DNA from: Lysobacter sp. yr284
Lineage (GTDB): Bacteria > Pseudomonadota > Gammaproteobacteria > Xanthomonadales > Xanthomonadaceae
NCBI RefSeq assembly: GCF_900107375.1
Contig: NZ_FNPT01000004.1
Coordinates: forward strand, 62,001 to 126,000
Length of the DNA: 64,000 nt
Direction of reading: 5' to 3'
In this document: piece by piece, positions 43,770 to 52,766 of the stretch
How the letters are laid out: the number at the start of each line of letters is the position of its first letter
How positions within the stretch are numbered: position 1 is the stretch's first letter
Notes under the pieces: generated by a model
Databases searched by the model: none
What the model was told of the DNA's origin: nothing
What the model saw: the letters and a program-made list of their open reading frames with translations, nothing else
Position numbers and translations under genes: made by a program

Positions 43770-44710
43770 CGCGCCGGTGCATCCTTGCCTGCGTCCTGGG
43801 CCGCGTCCTGGGCCGCGTCCTGGGCCGCGTCCTGGCCGTCGTGGTCGTGGCGGCCGCGTTGGCGCCCGCCGTCGCCGTGCGCGTTCTTGTCGCGCGCCAC
43901 CTGCGCCGCGCGCGCGCGCGGGCCGTGGAAGTATTCCTGCACCCAGGGATGGTCGAGCCGTTCGACCTCTTCGATCGGCGCGCAGGCGATGACCTTCTTG
44001 TCGGCCAGCACCGCGATGCGGTCGCAGATGGCGTAGAGCGTGTCCAGGTCGTGGGTGATCAGGAACACGGTCAGGCCCAGCGCCTGCTGCAGGGTGCGGA
44101 TCAACCGGTCGAACGCGGCCGCGCCGATCGGGTCGAGGCCGGCGGTGGGTTCGTCGAGGAACAGCAGCGGCGGGTCCAGCGCCAGCGCGCGGGCCAGGCC
44201 GGCGCGCTTGCGCATGCCGCCGGACAGCTGCGAGGGCAGCTTGTCGATCGCGTCGGCCGGCAGGCCCGAGAGCTTGACCTTGAGCAGCGCCAGTTCGTAG
44301 CGCAGCGAGTCGGGCAGTTCGCTGTGGTACTCCTTCAGCGGCACCTGCACGTTCTCGCCCACGGTCAGCGAGGAGAACAGCGCGCCGTCCTGGAACAGCA
44401 CGCCGGTGTTGCGTTCGATCTCGCGGCGCAGCTGCGGATCCGGGCTGCGCGCGTCGATGCCGAGCACCTGGATCTGGCCGGCGTTGGGCCGGCGCAGGCC
44501 GAGGATCGAGCGCATCATCACCGACTTGCCGGTGCCCGAACCGCCGACCACGCCGATGATCTCGCCGCGGCGCACGTCCAGGTCCAGCCCGTCGTGCACG
44601 ACCTGGTCGCCGAAGTGGTTGACCAGGCCGCGGATGCGGATGACGACGTCGTCGCCGCCATTGCCGGCATCGGCGTCGTCGCCGGGGATCGGGGATTGGG
44701 GGTCAGTCAA
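43766..44710 (-). CDS. Mla-type ABC transporter ATP-binding protein with repeat tail
   Basis: The 314-residue protein has Walker A GGSGTGKS, the signature LSGGMRKRAGLARAL and Walker B LLFLDEPTAGLDP, all in the MlaF pattern. After about residue 275 comes a low-complexity tail of charged residues ending in four DAAQ-type repeats and PAR. The core length fits MlaF; the tail is an extension with no known counterpart. The upstream gene is the permease, and the stop codon overlaps the CPBP protease start. Confidence 0.92.
   Translation of the reverse strand: MTDPQSPIPGDDADAGNGGDDVVIRIRGLVNHFGDQVVHDGLDLDVRRGEIIGVVGGSGTGKSVMMRSILGLRRPNAGQIQVLGIDARSPDPQLRREIERNTGVLFQDGALFSSLTVGENVQVPLKEYHSELPDSLRYELALLKVKLSGLPADAIDKLPSQLSGGMRKRAGLARALALDPPLLFLDEPTAGLDPIGAAAFDRLIRTLQQALGLTVFLITHDLDTLYAICDRIAVLADKKVIACAPIEEVERLDHPWVQEYFHGPRARAAQVARDKNAHGDGGRQRGRHDHDGQDAAQDAAQDAAQDAGKDAPAR
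43791..43837. repeat. 12-bp tandem repeat inside the Mla-type ATPase gene
   Basis: Four near-perfect copies of GCGTCCTGGGCC (43791-43802, 43803-43814, 43815-43826, and a final copy ending at 43837) encode DAAQ repeats on the minus strand. The unit length is a multiple of three, so copy-number changes would alter tail length without changing frame. Confidence 0.85.
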
Positions 44711-44788
44711 GGCGGCTTCTCCGCGGCGCGCGCGCGTCCGCGCGCCTGCGCTTCGCAGGTTCCGAATCGCGCATCGCCCATCGCGGCC

Positions 44789-45910
44789 TCACCAGCCCAT
44801 CTCCATGAACCAGATCGCGAAGAACGCGTCCAGCACGATCACCAGCGAGATCGACTGGACCACGCTGGAGGTGGTGCGCTCGCCGACCGACTGCGCGGTG
44901 CCCTTGACCTGCAGGCCTTCCAGGCAGCCGATCAGGCTGATCAGCAGGGCGAAGATCGGCGCCTTCGACATGCCGACCAGGAAGTGGCGCAGCTGCATGG
45001 TGTCGTGCATGCGCGCCAGGTACTGCTGCGGCGGGATGTCCAGGCCGTAGGCGCCGACGGTGAGGCCGCCGAGCAGGCCGGCGACCATGGCGATGAAGGT
45101 CAGCAGCGGCAGCATCACCAGCAGCGCCAGCACCCGCGGGATCACCAGCAGGTCGACCGGGTCCATGCCCAGGGTGCGGATCGCGTCGACTTCCTCGCGG
45201 CTGACCATCGCGCCGATCTGCGCGGTGAACGCGCTGGCGGTGCGGCCGGCCAGCACGATCGCGGTCAGCAGCACGCCGAACTCGCGCAGGAAGGCGATGC
45301 TGACCAGCTCGACCACGAAGATGGTCGCGCCGAAGTCCTTGAGGATGGTCGAGCCCAGGAACGCCACCACCGCGCCGACCAGGTAGCACAGCAGCGCGAT
45401 CAGCGGCACCGCGTCGAGGCCGACCTGCTCCATGTGGTGGACGGTGGCGGTGGGGCGGAAGCGGCTGGGGTTCTTGAACAGCCGCAGCATCTTCACCAGC
45501 GTTTCGCCGAAGAAGGCGACCAGCGCCAGCACTTCCTTCCAGTTGTCGGTGACCGCGTAGCCCAGCCGCCCGAGCGCGGCCTGGAAGCCGTACTCGCGCT
45601 TCTTCTTCGGGCGCTCGTCGGCGACGTCCTCGATCGCGCTGACCAGGGCGCGGTGGGTCTCGTGGAAGCGGAACACCGCGTCGAAATCGAGCTCGTGCCG
45701 GCGCGCGAAGCGCATCAGCTGCAGCACGCCGACCGAATCCAGGCGCTCGACCCCGGTGGCGTCGACCTCGTCGACCTCGTGCGGCGCGTGCTTGAGCGCA
45801 GCGCCGACGGCCAACGCGTGCTCCAGCGTCCAGCAGCCGGAAAGGCGCAAGCGCGAGGGCTCGCTGCCCTCGGCGGTGAGTTCCGGCGCTTGCGTGGTCG
45901 GTACGGTCAT
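44789..45910 (-). CDS. MlaE-type permease with fused N-terminal STAS-like domain
   Basis: From ATG 45910 the product is 373 residues. Residues 1-105 form a STAS-like domain (DEVDATGVERLDSVGVLQLM), the equivalent of MlaB. The rest is the MlaE permease with about five membrane helices, including FVVELVSIAFLREFGVLLTAI, ALLVMLPLLTFIAMVAGLLGG and the C-terminal LDAFFAIWFMEMGW. In E. coli MlaB and MlaE are separate chains; here they are fused. It is the first gene of the operon and is divergent from a ThrE-type exporter. Confidence 0.93.
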   Translation of the reverse strand: MTVPTTQAPELTAEGSEPSRLRLSGCWTLEHALAVGAALKHAPHEVDEVDATGVERLDSVGVLQLMRFARRHELDFDAVFRFHETHRALVSAIEDVADERPKKKREYGFQAALGRLGYAVTDNWKEVLALVAFFGETLVKMLRLFKNPSRFRPTATVHHMEQVGLDAVPLIALLCYLVGAVVAFLGSTILKDFGATIFVVELVSIAFLREFGVLLTAIVLAGRTASAFTAQIGAMVSREEVDAIRTLGMDPVDLLVIPRVLALLVMLPLLTFIAMVAGLLGGLTVGAYGLDIPPQQYLARMHDTMQLRHFLVGMSKAPIFALLISLIGCLEGLQVKGTAQSVGERTTSSVVQSISLVIVLDAFFAIWFMEMGW

Positions 45911-46166
45911 AGGGCCTCGGGCGGGAGGATACAGGCTAGGCACGACAAGGTGAGTGTCGCGTGGACCGGCGCGGCGCGGGTCCGCCGCAGGGCCGGGCGC
46001 GCTGGCTACGGTTCATCTGCGCGCAGTGCGGCCGCGGACTCGGGCGGCCGTTGCGGGCGCGCCGCCGGAACGCCCGCGGCCGGCGGCCGCGCCGCTTGAA
46101 CGCCTGCTCGCCCGTACGCGCGGCCCCGCTGCCCAGCGACGCGCGCGCATGCCATGCTTCGCGGAT

Positions 46167-47417
46167 ATGTCCGTCCCGCATCCGCTCAGCGCCACCAGCT
46201 ACGCCGCCCGCATCGCCTTCGTGGTCGAGTTGGCCGAACGCCTGCACAGCTACGGCACCACCGCGCAGCGGCTGGAAGGGGCGGTCACCTCGGTGGCGCA
46301 GAAGCTGCGTCTGGAGTGCGAGCCCTGGTCCAATCCGACCGGGCTGATCCTGACCTTCAGCGACCCGCAGCGCCCGATGGGCGACAGCGACACCACCCGG
46401 GTCATCCGCCTGCCACCGGGCGAGAACGACCTGTACCGGCTCAGCGAGACCGACCGCATCGCCGAGGAGGTGATGGCCGGGCGCCTGGACCTGGCCGCCG
46501 GCCACGCCGCGCTGGAAGCGCTGGATCGCCCGCGCACGCGCCGCTGGCGGACGATGCAGGTGTTCGGCTACGGCCTGGCCGCCGGCGCGGTGGCGGCGCT
46601 GCTGCGGCTGCCGTGGCTGGACATCGGCGTGGCCGCGGTCAACGGCCTGATGATCGGCCTGCTGGTCGACGTGTCCGGCCAGCGCCCGCGCCTGCGCGAG
46701 GCGCTGGAGGCCATCGCCGGCATGTTCGCCGCCGCGGTGGTGGTGCTGGTGGCCAACTTCGTCGCCCCGCTCAACCAGAACACGGTGATCATCGCGTCGC
46801 TGATCGTGCTGCTGCCGGGTATGGCGCTGACCAACGCGGTCAACGAATTGACCAGCCAGCATTTGGTATCGGGCACCGCGCGCTTCGCCGGCGCGGTGAC
46901 CACGGTGGTGAAACTCGCGGTGGGCACGGTGATCGGCCTGTACCTGGCCGACCTGGTCGGCCTGGAGCCGGTGGTGCGCGCGTGGCGGCCGCAGGAGGGC
47001 TGGGTGGAATGGGCCGGGCTGGCGGTGGCCTCGTATGCGTTCGCGGTGTTGTTCCGCGCCCATCGCGCCGATTATCCCAAGGTCATGGCCGCGGCCGCCG
47101 GCGGTTATCTGATCTCGCGTTTCGTCGGCCTGGCCTGGGGCAGCCCGGCGGGAATCTTCCTGGCCGCGTTGGTCATGACCGCGCTGGGCAACGCCTACGC
47201 GCGCTGGGGCAACCGGCCCGGCGCGATCCTGCGCGTGCCCGGCATCATCTTGCTGGTGCCCGGCAGCGTCAGCCTGCGCGGGCTGCTGAACATGCTGCAG
47301 CAGCAGGACGTGCAGGTCGGCCAGGACGCGGTGCTGGCGGTGGTGAATATCCTGCTGGCGCTGATCGCCGGATTGATATTCGGGAATCTGCTGCTGCCGT
47401 CGCGGCGTAATCTGTAG
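46167..47417 (+). CDS. Threonine/serine exporter family protein (ThrE/DUF1212)
   Basis: ATG 46167 gives 416 residues; ATG 46149 is nearly as good. The N-terminal cytoplasmic region (1-135) has the ThrE features FVVELAERLHSYGTTAQRLE and AALEALDRPRTRRWRTMQVF. Then come about ten membrane segments, with LVANFVAPLNQNTVIIASLI and PGIILLVPGSVSLRGLL. Members export threonine and serine or small metabolites. It is divergent from the Mla-type operon, with 256 bases between start codons. Confidence 0.88.
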   Translation: MSVPHPLSATSYAARIAFVVELAERLHSYGTTAQRLEGAVTSVAQKLRLECEPWSNPTGLILTFSDPQRPMGDSDTTRVIRLPPGENDLYRLSETDRIAEEVMAGRLDLAAGHAALEALDRPRTRRWRTMQVFGYGLAAGAVAALLRLPWLDIGVAAVNGLMIGLLVDVSGQRPRLREALEAIAGMFAAAVVVLVANFVAPLNQNTVIIASLIVLLPGMALTNAVNELTSQHLVSGTARFAGAVTTVVKLAVGTVIGLYLADLVGLEPVVRAWRPQEGWVEWAGLAVASYAFAVLFRAHRADYPKVMAAAAGGYLISRFVGLAWGSPAGIFLAALVMTALGNAYARWGNRPGAILRVPGIILLVPGSVSLRGLLNMLQQQDVQVGQDAVLAVVNILLALIAGLIFGNLLLPSRRNL

Positions 47418-47490
47418 CGCGCGATGGGGGATAGGGCGCGTTGATTCGTCGCGGATCGGGCGGCCTGTCCGGAAACGGCGAAAGCAAATG

Positions 47491-47517
47491 AAAACGCCGG
47501 CGCGAGGCCGGCGGTTT
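47491..47517 (-). terminator. Terminator for the H-NS-like gene
   Basis: AAACGCCGGC pairs with GCCGGCGGTTT across a GCGAG loop; on the minus strand the stem is followed by CGTTTTCATTTG. It lies 27 bases beyond the stop codon of the H-NS-like gene and could also act on the exporter gene. Confidence 0.78.
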
Positions 47518-47543
47518 CAATGGATTTTGCTTTTCGGCGCCGA

Positions 47544-47930
47544 TTACTTGATCAGGAAATCGTCCAGCTTCTTGCCCTGGGCGGTGTACGCCGCCAGCCA
47601 GCGCGGCTGCTTGCCGCGGCCGGTCCAGGTTTCGCCGGTATTGGCCGGGTTGCGGTACTTCGGCGCGACCTTGCCCAGCGGCTTGCGCGCCTTGCGCGCG
47701 GCCGGGGCGGCGCTCTTGGCGGCCTTGGCCGGACGGCCGGCGCGGGCTGCGGGAGCGGCGCCGCCGAACAGTTCTTCCAGTGCGTAGCCTTCGGCCTTGA
47801 GCAGGGCGACGACTTTCTTGCGCACCGCGGCCAACGGTTTGCGCTTGTTGAGGGTGGTCTTGCGCTTCTTGGCCTGGCTGATCAGATTTTCCAGTTCCTT
47901 CGCGGACAACGTAGAGATGTCGATCGTCAT
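47544..47930 (-). CDS. H-NS family nucleoid protein
   Basis: The 128-residue protein starts at ATG 47930 behind GGAGG. The N-terminal half is a charged helix (IDISTLSAKELENLISQAKK), an oligomerisation segment. A basic Ala/Lys-rich linker (about 70-92) leads to the C-terminal DNA-binding motif KYRNPANTGETWTGRGKQP with WLAAY. That TWTGRG.QP core binds AT-rich minor grooves. It is an XrvA/BpH3-type H-NS homologue, likely silencing horizontally acquired or AT-rich regions. Confidence 0.93.
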   Translation of the reverse strand: MTIDISTLSAKELENLISQAKKRKTTLNKRKPLAAVRKKVVALLKAEGYALEELFGGAAPAARAGRPAKAAKSAAPAARKARKPLGKVAPKYRNPANTGETWTGRGKQPRWLAAYTAQGKKLDDFLIK

Positions 47931-48362
47931 GGAGCCTCCGGGAGTATGGTCGGAATAACGGCCAGTCCCTGGCGCGCGGCAGCATAGTAAAGGCAGCGCC
48001 GGGGCGGCGTAAATGCCAATCGGGATATTCCCCGGCATATTTAACAGGTGGCGCGCGGTATTCCTCGGCGGCGGCGGCGGGATAAACCTCGGGCCGGCGG
48101 GGGCGGCCGCGGACGCGCGCGAGCGCTGGAAACACGCGGCCGGCGGCGGCGCGACGGCCCGGGCCGGGCGGAAACCGCCGCGGCGGCAGGGCGGCGCCGC
48201 GGTTATGGCGATGGATTTCGCACAACGCGACCGCGGTTATCTAAAACGGGCACGAAACCTGCTTGCAGCAGGCCGGGCCGAAGGCGGCCGCGGCCGCCTT
48301 CGGTGGGGTTCGGGGCAACCGGCGGCGCCTTTGCGGGCGCCTGCAAAATCCCCGCGCCGGAC
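47931..48362. other. Intergenic region (432 bp) with a 26-bp perfect palindrome
   Basis: Contains the H-NS-like promoter region and, near the proS end, a perfect palindrome at 48278-48303 (CCGAAGGCGG...CCGCCTTCGG). On the minus strand that palindrome would lie about 60 bases after the proS stop codon and may end its transcript. No gene was recognised. Confidence 0.5.
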
Positions 48363-50081
48363 TCAGCCGGCGGCGCCGATCCGCGCCAGCACCGCGGCGC
48401 GGTCGAGATTCTCCGCCGCGTCCGCGCGGCGGTGGCGGTATTCGAAACTGCCGGCGGCCAGGCCGCGCTCGGACACCACCACGCGGTGCGGCACGCCGAT
48501 CAGTTCCATGTCGGCGAACATCGCGCCCGGGCGCAGGCCGCGGTCGTCCAGGGCGGCGTCGACGCCGGCCTTGAGCAGGTCCTGGTACAGCGCCTGCGCG
48601 GCCTCGGCCACGGCCGCGTCGTTCTTGGGATTGATCACGCACACCACCGCCTGCCACGGCGCCATCGCCTCGGGCCAGGCGATGCCGGCGTCGTCGAAGT
48701 TCTGCTCGATCGCCGCGGCGACGATGCGCGACACGCCGATGCCGTAGCAGCCCATCGCCGGCACCGCGGCCTTGCCGGTCTCGTCGAGCACGCTCAGCTT
48801 CATCGCCTCGGCGTACTTGCGGCCGAGCTGGAACACGTGGCCGACCTCGATGCCGCGGGCGATGCCGAGGGTGCCCTGGCCGTCGGGCGAGGGGTCGCCG
48901 GCGACCGCGTTGCGGATGTCGGCGACCTCGTCCGGCTCGGCCAGGTCGCGGCCCCAGTTGACCCCGGCGAGGTGGTAGCCGTTGTCGTTGGCGCCGACCA
49001 CGAAGTCGGCCATCGCCGCGACGCTGCGGTCGGCGACGACGCGAATCGCGCGCGCCGGCTTCACCGGCCCCAGGAAGCCCGGCTGCGCGCCGAGGTGTTC
49101 GAGGATTTCCGCTTCGGTGGCCAGGCGGTATTCGGCCAGGCCGGCGAGCTTGGACAGCTTGATCTCGTTGACGATGTGGTCGCCGCGCACCAGCGCCAGC
49201 GCGAACTGCGGCGCGCCGTCGGCGTCGCTGCCCATGATCGCCACCGACTTGACCGTGCGCTGCAGGGCGACGCCGAGCAGCGCGGCCACGTCCTCGCAGG
49301 TCTTCTGCACGGGCGTGTCGACCTTGCGCAGGTCCTCGCCCGCGGCCGCGCGCGGGCCCGGCGAGACCGCCTCGGCCAGCTCGACGTTGGCGGCGTAGTC
49401 GGAGCCGTCGGAGAAGGCGATCGCGTCCTCGCCCGAATCGGCCAGCACGTGGAATTCGTGCGAGGCGCTGCCGCCGATCGCGCCGGTGTCGGCGAACACG
49501 GCGCGGAACTTCAGCCCCAGGCGGGTGAAGATGCGGCCGTAGGTGTCGTACATGTTGCGGTATTCGCGGCCCAAGTCTTCGTCGCCGAGGTGGAAGGAGT
49601 AGGCGTCCTTCATCAGGAACTCGCGCGCGCGCATGACCCCGAAGCGCGGGCGGATCTCGTCGCGGAACTTGGTCTGGATCTGGAAGAAGTTCACCGGCAG
49701 CTGCTTGTAGCTGGACAGCTCGTTGCGGGCGAAATCGGTGATGACCTCTTCATGGGTCGGGCCGACGCAGTACCACGCTTCCTTGCGGTCCTTGACCTTG
49801 AGCAGCTGGCCGCCGAATTTTTCCCAACGGCCGGTTTCCTCCCACAGCTCGCGCGGCTGCACCGCCGGCATCAGCACCTCGATCGCGCCGGCCGCCGCCA
49901 TCTCCTCGCGCACCGCGCGCTCGACCTTGCGCAGCACGCGCAGGCCCAGCGGCGACCAGGTGTACAAGCCGGCGGCGAGCTTGCGGATCATGCCGGCCTT
50001 GAGCATCAGCTTGTGGCTGACGATCTCGGCTTCGGCGGGCGTTTCCTTGCTGGTGTGGAGGTGGAACTGCGACAGGCGCAT
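48363..50081 (-). CDS. proS: Prolyl-tRNA synthetase
   Basis: From ATG 50081 the product is 572 residues, the bacterial-type length with an editing insertion. Class II motifs are seen: motif 1 region [19 protein letters not shown], motif 2 [19 protein letters not shown] and motif 3 [17 protein letters not shown]. The insertion domain (about 225-385) should hydrolyse mischarged alanyl-tRNA. An upstream in-frame ATG at 50171 adds no conserved sequence. The gene stands downstream of a DUF4124 gene. Confidence 0.97.
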   Translation of the reverse strand: MRLSQFHLHTSKETPAEAEIVSHKLMLKAGMIRKLAAGLYTWSPLGLRVLRKVERAVREEMAAAGAIEVLMPAVQPRELWEETGRWEKFGGQLLKVKDRKEAWYCVGPTHEEVITDFARNELSSYKQLPVNFFQIQTKFRDEIRPRFGVMRAREFLMKDAYSFHLGDEDLGREYRNMYDTYGRIFTRLGLKFRAVFADTGAIGGSASHEFHVLADSGEDAIAFSDGSDYAANVELAEAVSPGPRAAAGEDLRKVDTPVQKTCEDVAALLGVALQRTVKSVAIMGSDADGAPQFALALVRGDHIVNEIKLSKLAGLAEYRLATEAEILEHLGAQPGFLGPVKPARAIRVVADRSVAAMADFVVGANDNGYHLAGVNWGRDLAEPDEVADIRNAVAGDPSPDGQGTLGIARGIEVGHVFQLGRKYAEAMKLSVLDETGKAAVPAMGCYGIGVSRIVAAAIEQNFDDAGIAWPEAMAPWQAVVCVINPKNDAAVAEAAQALYQDLLKAGVDAALDDRGLRPGAMFADMELIGVPHRVVVSERGLAAGSFEYRHRRADAAENLDRAAVLARIGAAG

Positions 50082-50227
50082 CGGTCGGGATTCGTGGGAT
50101 GGGAAAGGGCGACAGTGTGCCATGCGCGCGGCGCGGGCTGCCGCGGCGGCCCGCGCAGGCGCGGCGCACAAGGCTGCGGCGCCGGGCGCACGGGCGCGCG
50201 CGCGGCCGCAGCGGGCCGCGCGGCGGG

Positions 50228-50257
50228 CGAAAAAAAACCGCCGCGCGAGGCGGCGGT
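50228..50257 (-). terminator. Rho-independent terminator for the DUF4124 gene
   Basis: CCGCCG pairs with CGGCGG (50238-50256) around GCGCGAGG; on the minus strand the stem is followed by eight T residues (GGTTTTTTTTCGCC). It lies about 35 bases after the stop codon and is a strong terminator. Confidence 0.9.
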
Positions 50258-50291
50258 CTGTGGCGATCAGGCGCGCGCCGGGCGGCGCGGA

Positions 50292-50765
50292 TCAGGCCTT
50301 GGGCGCGCCCGCCGGCGCGGCGGCGGCCGGCGCCGCGCCCGGCGCCGGCGTGCAGTAGGCGCGGATCGAAGCCTCGGCCAGCTGCACCTGGGCGGCGCGT
50401 TGCTGCGCGTCGAGGACGTTGTCGGGCTTGCCGTCGCCGTCGCTGTCGGTGCCGACCTGGGCCGAGCTCTGCAGCTGCTTGAGGTTGGCGCGGGCGGAGG
50501 TGCACTGGCTGTTCTCGGCCGGCGCGCTGGCGGTGGCGCCCTGGCTGGGGGTGCCGCTCTTGTTGCGGATCACCCGGTTCTTGACCTGGCCGCTGCCGGA
50601 TTGGCCGGGCGGGGGCGAGTCGGAGTAGTGGGTGACGCCCTGGGCGTCCTTCCACTGGTACAGGTCGGTGGCGGCGGCCGGGAAGGCCGCCAGGGCGGCC
50701 AGGACGGCGCCCAGGCCCAGCGCCGGCAGGGCGCGACGGGCGGAAATACGGGACGTGCGGGACAT
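50292..50765 (-). CDS. DUF4124 periplasmic protein
   Basis: The 157-residue product starts at ATG 50765 behind GGAG. It has a signal peptide ending in FPAAA, then the DUF4124 motif DLYQWKDAQGVTHYSDSPPPG (about 36-56). The middle is polar, with an acidic DSDGDGKPDN segment (about 110-119) that may bind calcium, and a Pro/Ala tail. DUF4124 proteins are common secreted proteins of proteobacteria with no assigned activity. Confidence 0.85.
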   Translation of the reverse strand: MSRTSRISARRALPALGLGAVLAALAAFPAAATDLYQWKDAQGVTHYSDSPPPGQSGSGQVKNRVIRNKSGTPSQGATASAPAENSQCTSARANLKQLQSSAQVGTDSDGDGKPDNVLDAQQRAAQVQLAEASIRAYCTPAPGAAPAAAAPAGAPKA

Positions 50766-50886
50766 GAAGGGCTCCGGAAGCGGGGCAGCGGAACGTCGGA
50801 AAACGCGGACCAGGCCGCGGTACGGCGGGGGGAACCGGAATTGCAGCATCCTGCCATGACGACGGCAAGCGCTACACTTCCCAGTT

Positions 50887-51684
50887 ATGGAACCCCAACC
50901 CACGCCCCGCCCGCGCGGACGCGGCATTTACCTGCTGCCCAACCTGTTCACCACCGGCGGCATGTTCGCCGGTTTCTACGCGATCATCGCCGCCACCCAG
51001 GGCCGCTTCGACGAGGCCTGCATGGCGATCTTCGTCGCCGCGATCCTCGACGGCGTGGACGGCCGGGTCGCCCGGCTGACCAACACCCAGAGCGAATTCG
51101 GCGTGCAGTACGACTCGCTCGCCGACCTGATCAGCTTCGGCCTGGCGCCGGCGCTGGTCATGTACCACTGGGCGCTGGAGGCGACCAAGCTCGACGGGGT
51201 GATCCCCGGCAAGATCGGCTGGGTCGGCGCCTTCCTCTACGCCGCCTGCGCGGCGCTGCGCCTGGCCCGGTTCAATTCCCAGGTCGGCCAGGTCGACAAG
51301 CGCTGGTTCATCGGCCTGGCCAGCCCGGCCGCGGCCGGGCTGGTGGCGAGCTTCGTGTGGACCTGCCACAGCTTCGACCTGTCCGGCGAGGAACTGCGCT
51401 ACGCCGCGCTGGCGGTGACCGTCGTCGCCGGCCTGCTGATGGTCAGCCGGGTGCGCTACGTCAGCTTCAAGGGCAGCGGCCCGCGCAACGACCGGGTGCC
51501 GTTCCTGGCGATCCTGGTGGTGGTGGCGGTGCTGGTGGCGATCGCCATCGACCCGCCGCGAGTGCTGCTGGCGATCTTCGCCCCGTACGCCTTGTCCGGG
51601 CCGGTGCAGGCGATCTGGCGCCGGCTGCGGCGCGCGCCCGAACCGCCGGCGGCGCCGCCGGCCGGCGGAGCGGGGGCGGCATGA
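50887..51684 (+). CDS. pssA: CDP-diacylglycerol-serine O-phosphatidyltransferase
   Basis: The 265-residue membrane protein has the CDP-alcohol phosphotransferase signature around DGVDGRVARLTNTQSEFGVQ with D...SLADLISFG, and the N-terminal PNLFTTGGMFAGFYAII. It attaches serine to CDP-diacylglycerol at the inner membrane, making phosphatidylserine for phosphatidylethanolamine. It is the first of three overlapping genes; the next ATG overlaps its stop codon by four bases. Confidence 0.95.
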   Translation: MEPQPTPRPRGRGIYLLPNLFTTGGMFAGFYAIIAATQGRFDEACMAIFVAAILDGVDGRVARLTNTQSEFGVQYDSLADLISFGLAPALVMYHWALEATKLDGVIPGKIGWVGAFLYAACAALRLARFNSQVGQVDKRWFIGLASPAAAGLVASFVWTCHSFDLSGEELRYAALAVTVVAGLLMVSRVRYVSFKGSGPRNDRVPFLAILVVVAVLVAIAIDPPRVLLAIFAPYALSGPVQAIWRRLRRAPEPPAAPPAGGAGAA

Positions 51685-52127
51685 GCGGGCTGTGGGACGC
51701 GCAGCAGCGCGAGTGGCTGCAGGCGATGGGCTACTCGGTGCTGGCCCTGGCCGGCGACGAGAGCGTCGCGGCCGAGGCTGAGGCCGCGCCCGCGCGCGGC
51801 GGCCGCGACGCGGCGGCGCGTGCCGAGGCCGGCCAGCGCGACTCCAGCGTGCGTGGCGAGCGTACGCGCGAGGCCGGCGCGGCAGACGCCCATCCCCGCG
51901 GCGACGCCGGCCGGCGTCCGGCCGCGGCACCGTCCGCGCGCAACGAAGGCGGCGAAAGCGCGCTGCTGCGCAACCTGCTGCGTGCCGCGCGGCGCCAACC
52001 CGGCGACGCCGAGGTGCTGGCCCTGTTCGACCCCGCCGCGCTGCGCGCGCCGGCGGCCAAGCGCGCGCTGTGGCCGCGCCTGCGCGCGCTGCGCCGCGGC
52101 GCCGGCGCGCGAGGCGCGCGCGGATGA
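51681..52127 (+). CDS. Probable DNA polymerase III psi subunit (HolD-like)
   Basis: This 148-residue protein overlaps pssA and rimI by four bases each. It starts MSGLWDAQQREWLQAMGY, which resembles the N-terminal REWLQ.MG / W.LQ.LG peptide by which psi (HolD) binds chi. The C-terminus has APAAKRALWPRLRALRRG, comparable to ARAALWQQI in E. coli HolD. The middle (30-95) is a low-complexity Ala/Arg/Gly stretch. In E. coli holD overlaps rimI, exactly as here, and holC is in this window. The assignment rests on position plus short motifs, so it is inference. Confidence 0.6.
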   Translation: MSGLWDAQQREWLQAMGYSVLALAGDESVAAEAEAAPARGGRDAAARAEAGQRDSSVRGERTREAGAADAHPRGDAGRRPAAAPSARNEGGESALLRNLLRAARRQPGDAEVLALFDPAALRAPAAKRALWPRLRALRRGAGARGARG

Positions 52128-52618
52128 GCGCGCTGGCGCCGGATGTGGAGGACGCCACCGCCGCGCCGGCCGGGCTGCGGCCGATGCGCGAGGACGACCT
52201 CGACGCGGTCCACGCCATCGAGATCCGCGCCTACGAATTCCCCTGGACCCCGGGCATCTTCCGCGACTGCCTGCGCGCGGACTACCCGTCCTGGGTGCTG
52301 ACCGACGCCGGCCGCGTCATCGGCTACTTCCTGATGAGCGTGGCCGCCGGCGAGGCGCACGTGCTCAACGTCTGCGTCGCGCCCGAAGCGCACGGCCGCG
52401 GCTACGGCCGCCGGCTGCTGCGCGCGCTGCTGTACATCGCCCGCGGCCGCGGCGCCGAGCGGGTGTTCCTGGAAGTGCGCCCGTCCAACCCCGGCGCGAT
52501 CGCGCTGTACCACAGCGAAGGCTTCAACGAGATCGGCCGCCGCCCGCGTTACTACCCGGCCCGCGGCGGACGCGAAGACGCGCTGGTGATGGCGATCGAG
52601 CTGCTGGCGCAGGAGTGA
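52124..52618 (+). CDS. rimI: Ribosomal protein S18 alanine N-acetyltransferase
   Basis: ATG 52124 overlaps the preceding stop codon. The 164-residue GNAT protein has LRPMREDDLDAVHAIEIRAY, the acetyl-CoA loop VAPEAHGRGYGRRLLRALL, and EVRPSNPGAIALYHSEGFNE with the RimI-like RRPRYYP segment. It acetylates the N-terminal alanine of ribosomal protein S18. The upstream gene is a probable holD, a conserved arrangement in gammaproteobacteria. Confidence 0.93.
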   Translation: MSALAPDVEDATAAPAGLRPMREDDLDAVHAIEIRAYEFPWTPGIFRDCLRADYPSWVLTDAGRVIGYFLMSVAAGEAHVLNVCVAPEAHGRGYGRRLLRALLYIARGRGAERVFLEVRPSNPGAIALYHSEGFNEIGRRPRYYPARGGREDALVMAIELLAQE

Positions 52619-52624
52619 GCGGCC

Positions 52625-52651
52625 GTTGCGGGAGAGCCTTCAGGCCCAACG
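52625..52651. repeat. Degenerate single copy of family A repeat
   Basis: TTGCGGGAGAGCCTTCAGGC followed by CCAACGC, then TTTCGTGCCCGGTCGC, matches the arm and spacer of the elements at 4284-4370 and 5341-5438. The expected opposite arm is not recognisable. Confidence 0.65.
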
Positions 52652-52714
52652 CTTTCGTGCCCGGTCGCCGAAAAGCACAGGCCCCGCCCCCGAAGCCTTC
52701 CAATCGGCGCCCAC

Positions 52715-52745
52715 AAAAAAGCCGCGACCAAGTCGCGGCTTTTTC
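52715..52745. terminator. Bidirectional terminator between rimI and valS
   Basis: AAAAAAGCCGCGAC pairs with GTCGCGGCTTTTT around CAA, between two convergent genes. There is an A-run before and a T-run after the stem, so it can work in both directions. Confidence 0.92.
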
Positions 52746-52766
52746 GTCGACGCCCAGCGCCCGGAT

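Noticed and set aside
43791-43837. Phase-variation switch by repeat slippage
   Set aside because: The unit is 12 bases, a multiple of three, so copy-number change would not switch the gene on or off; only tail length would vary.
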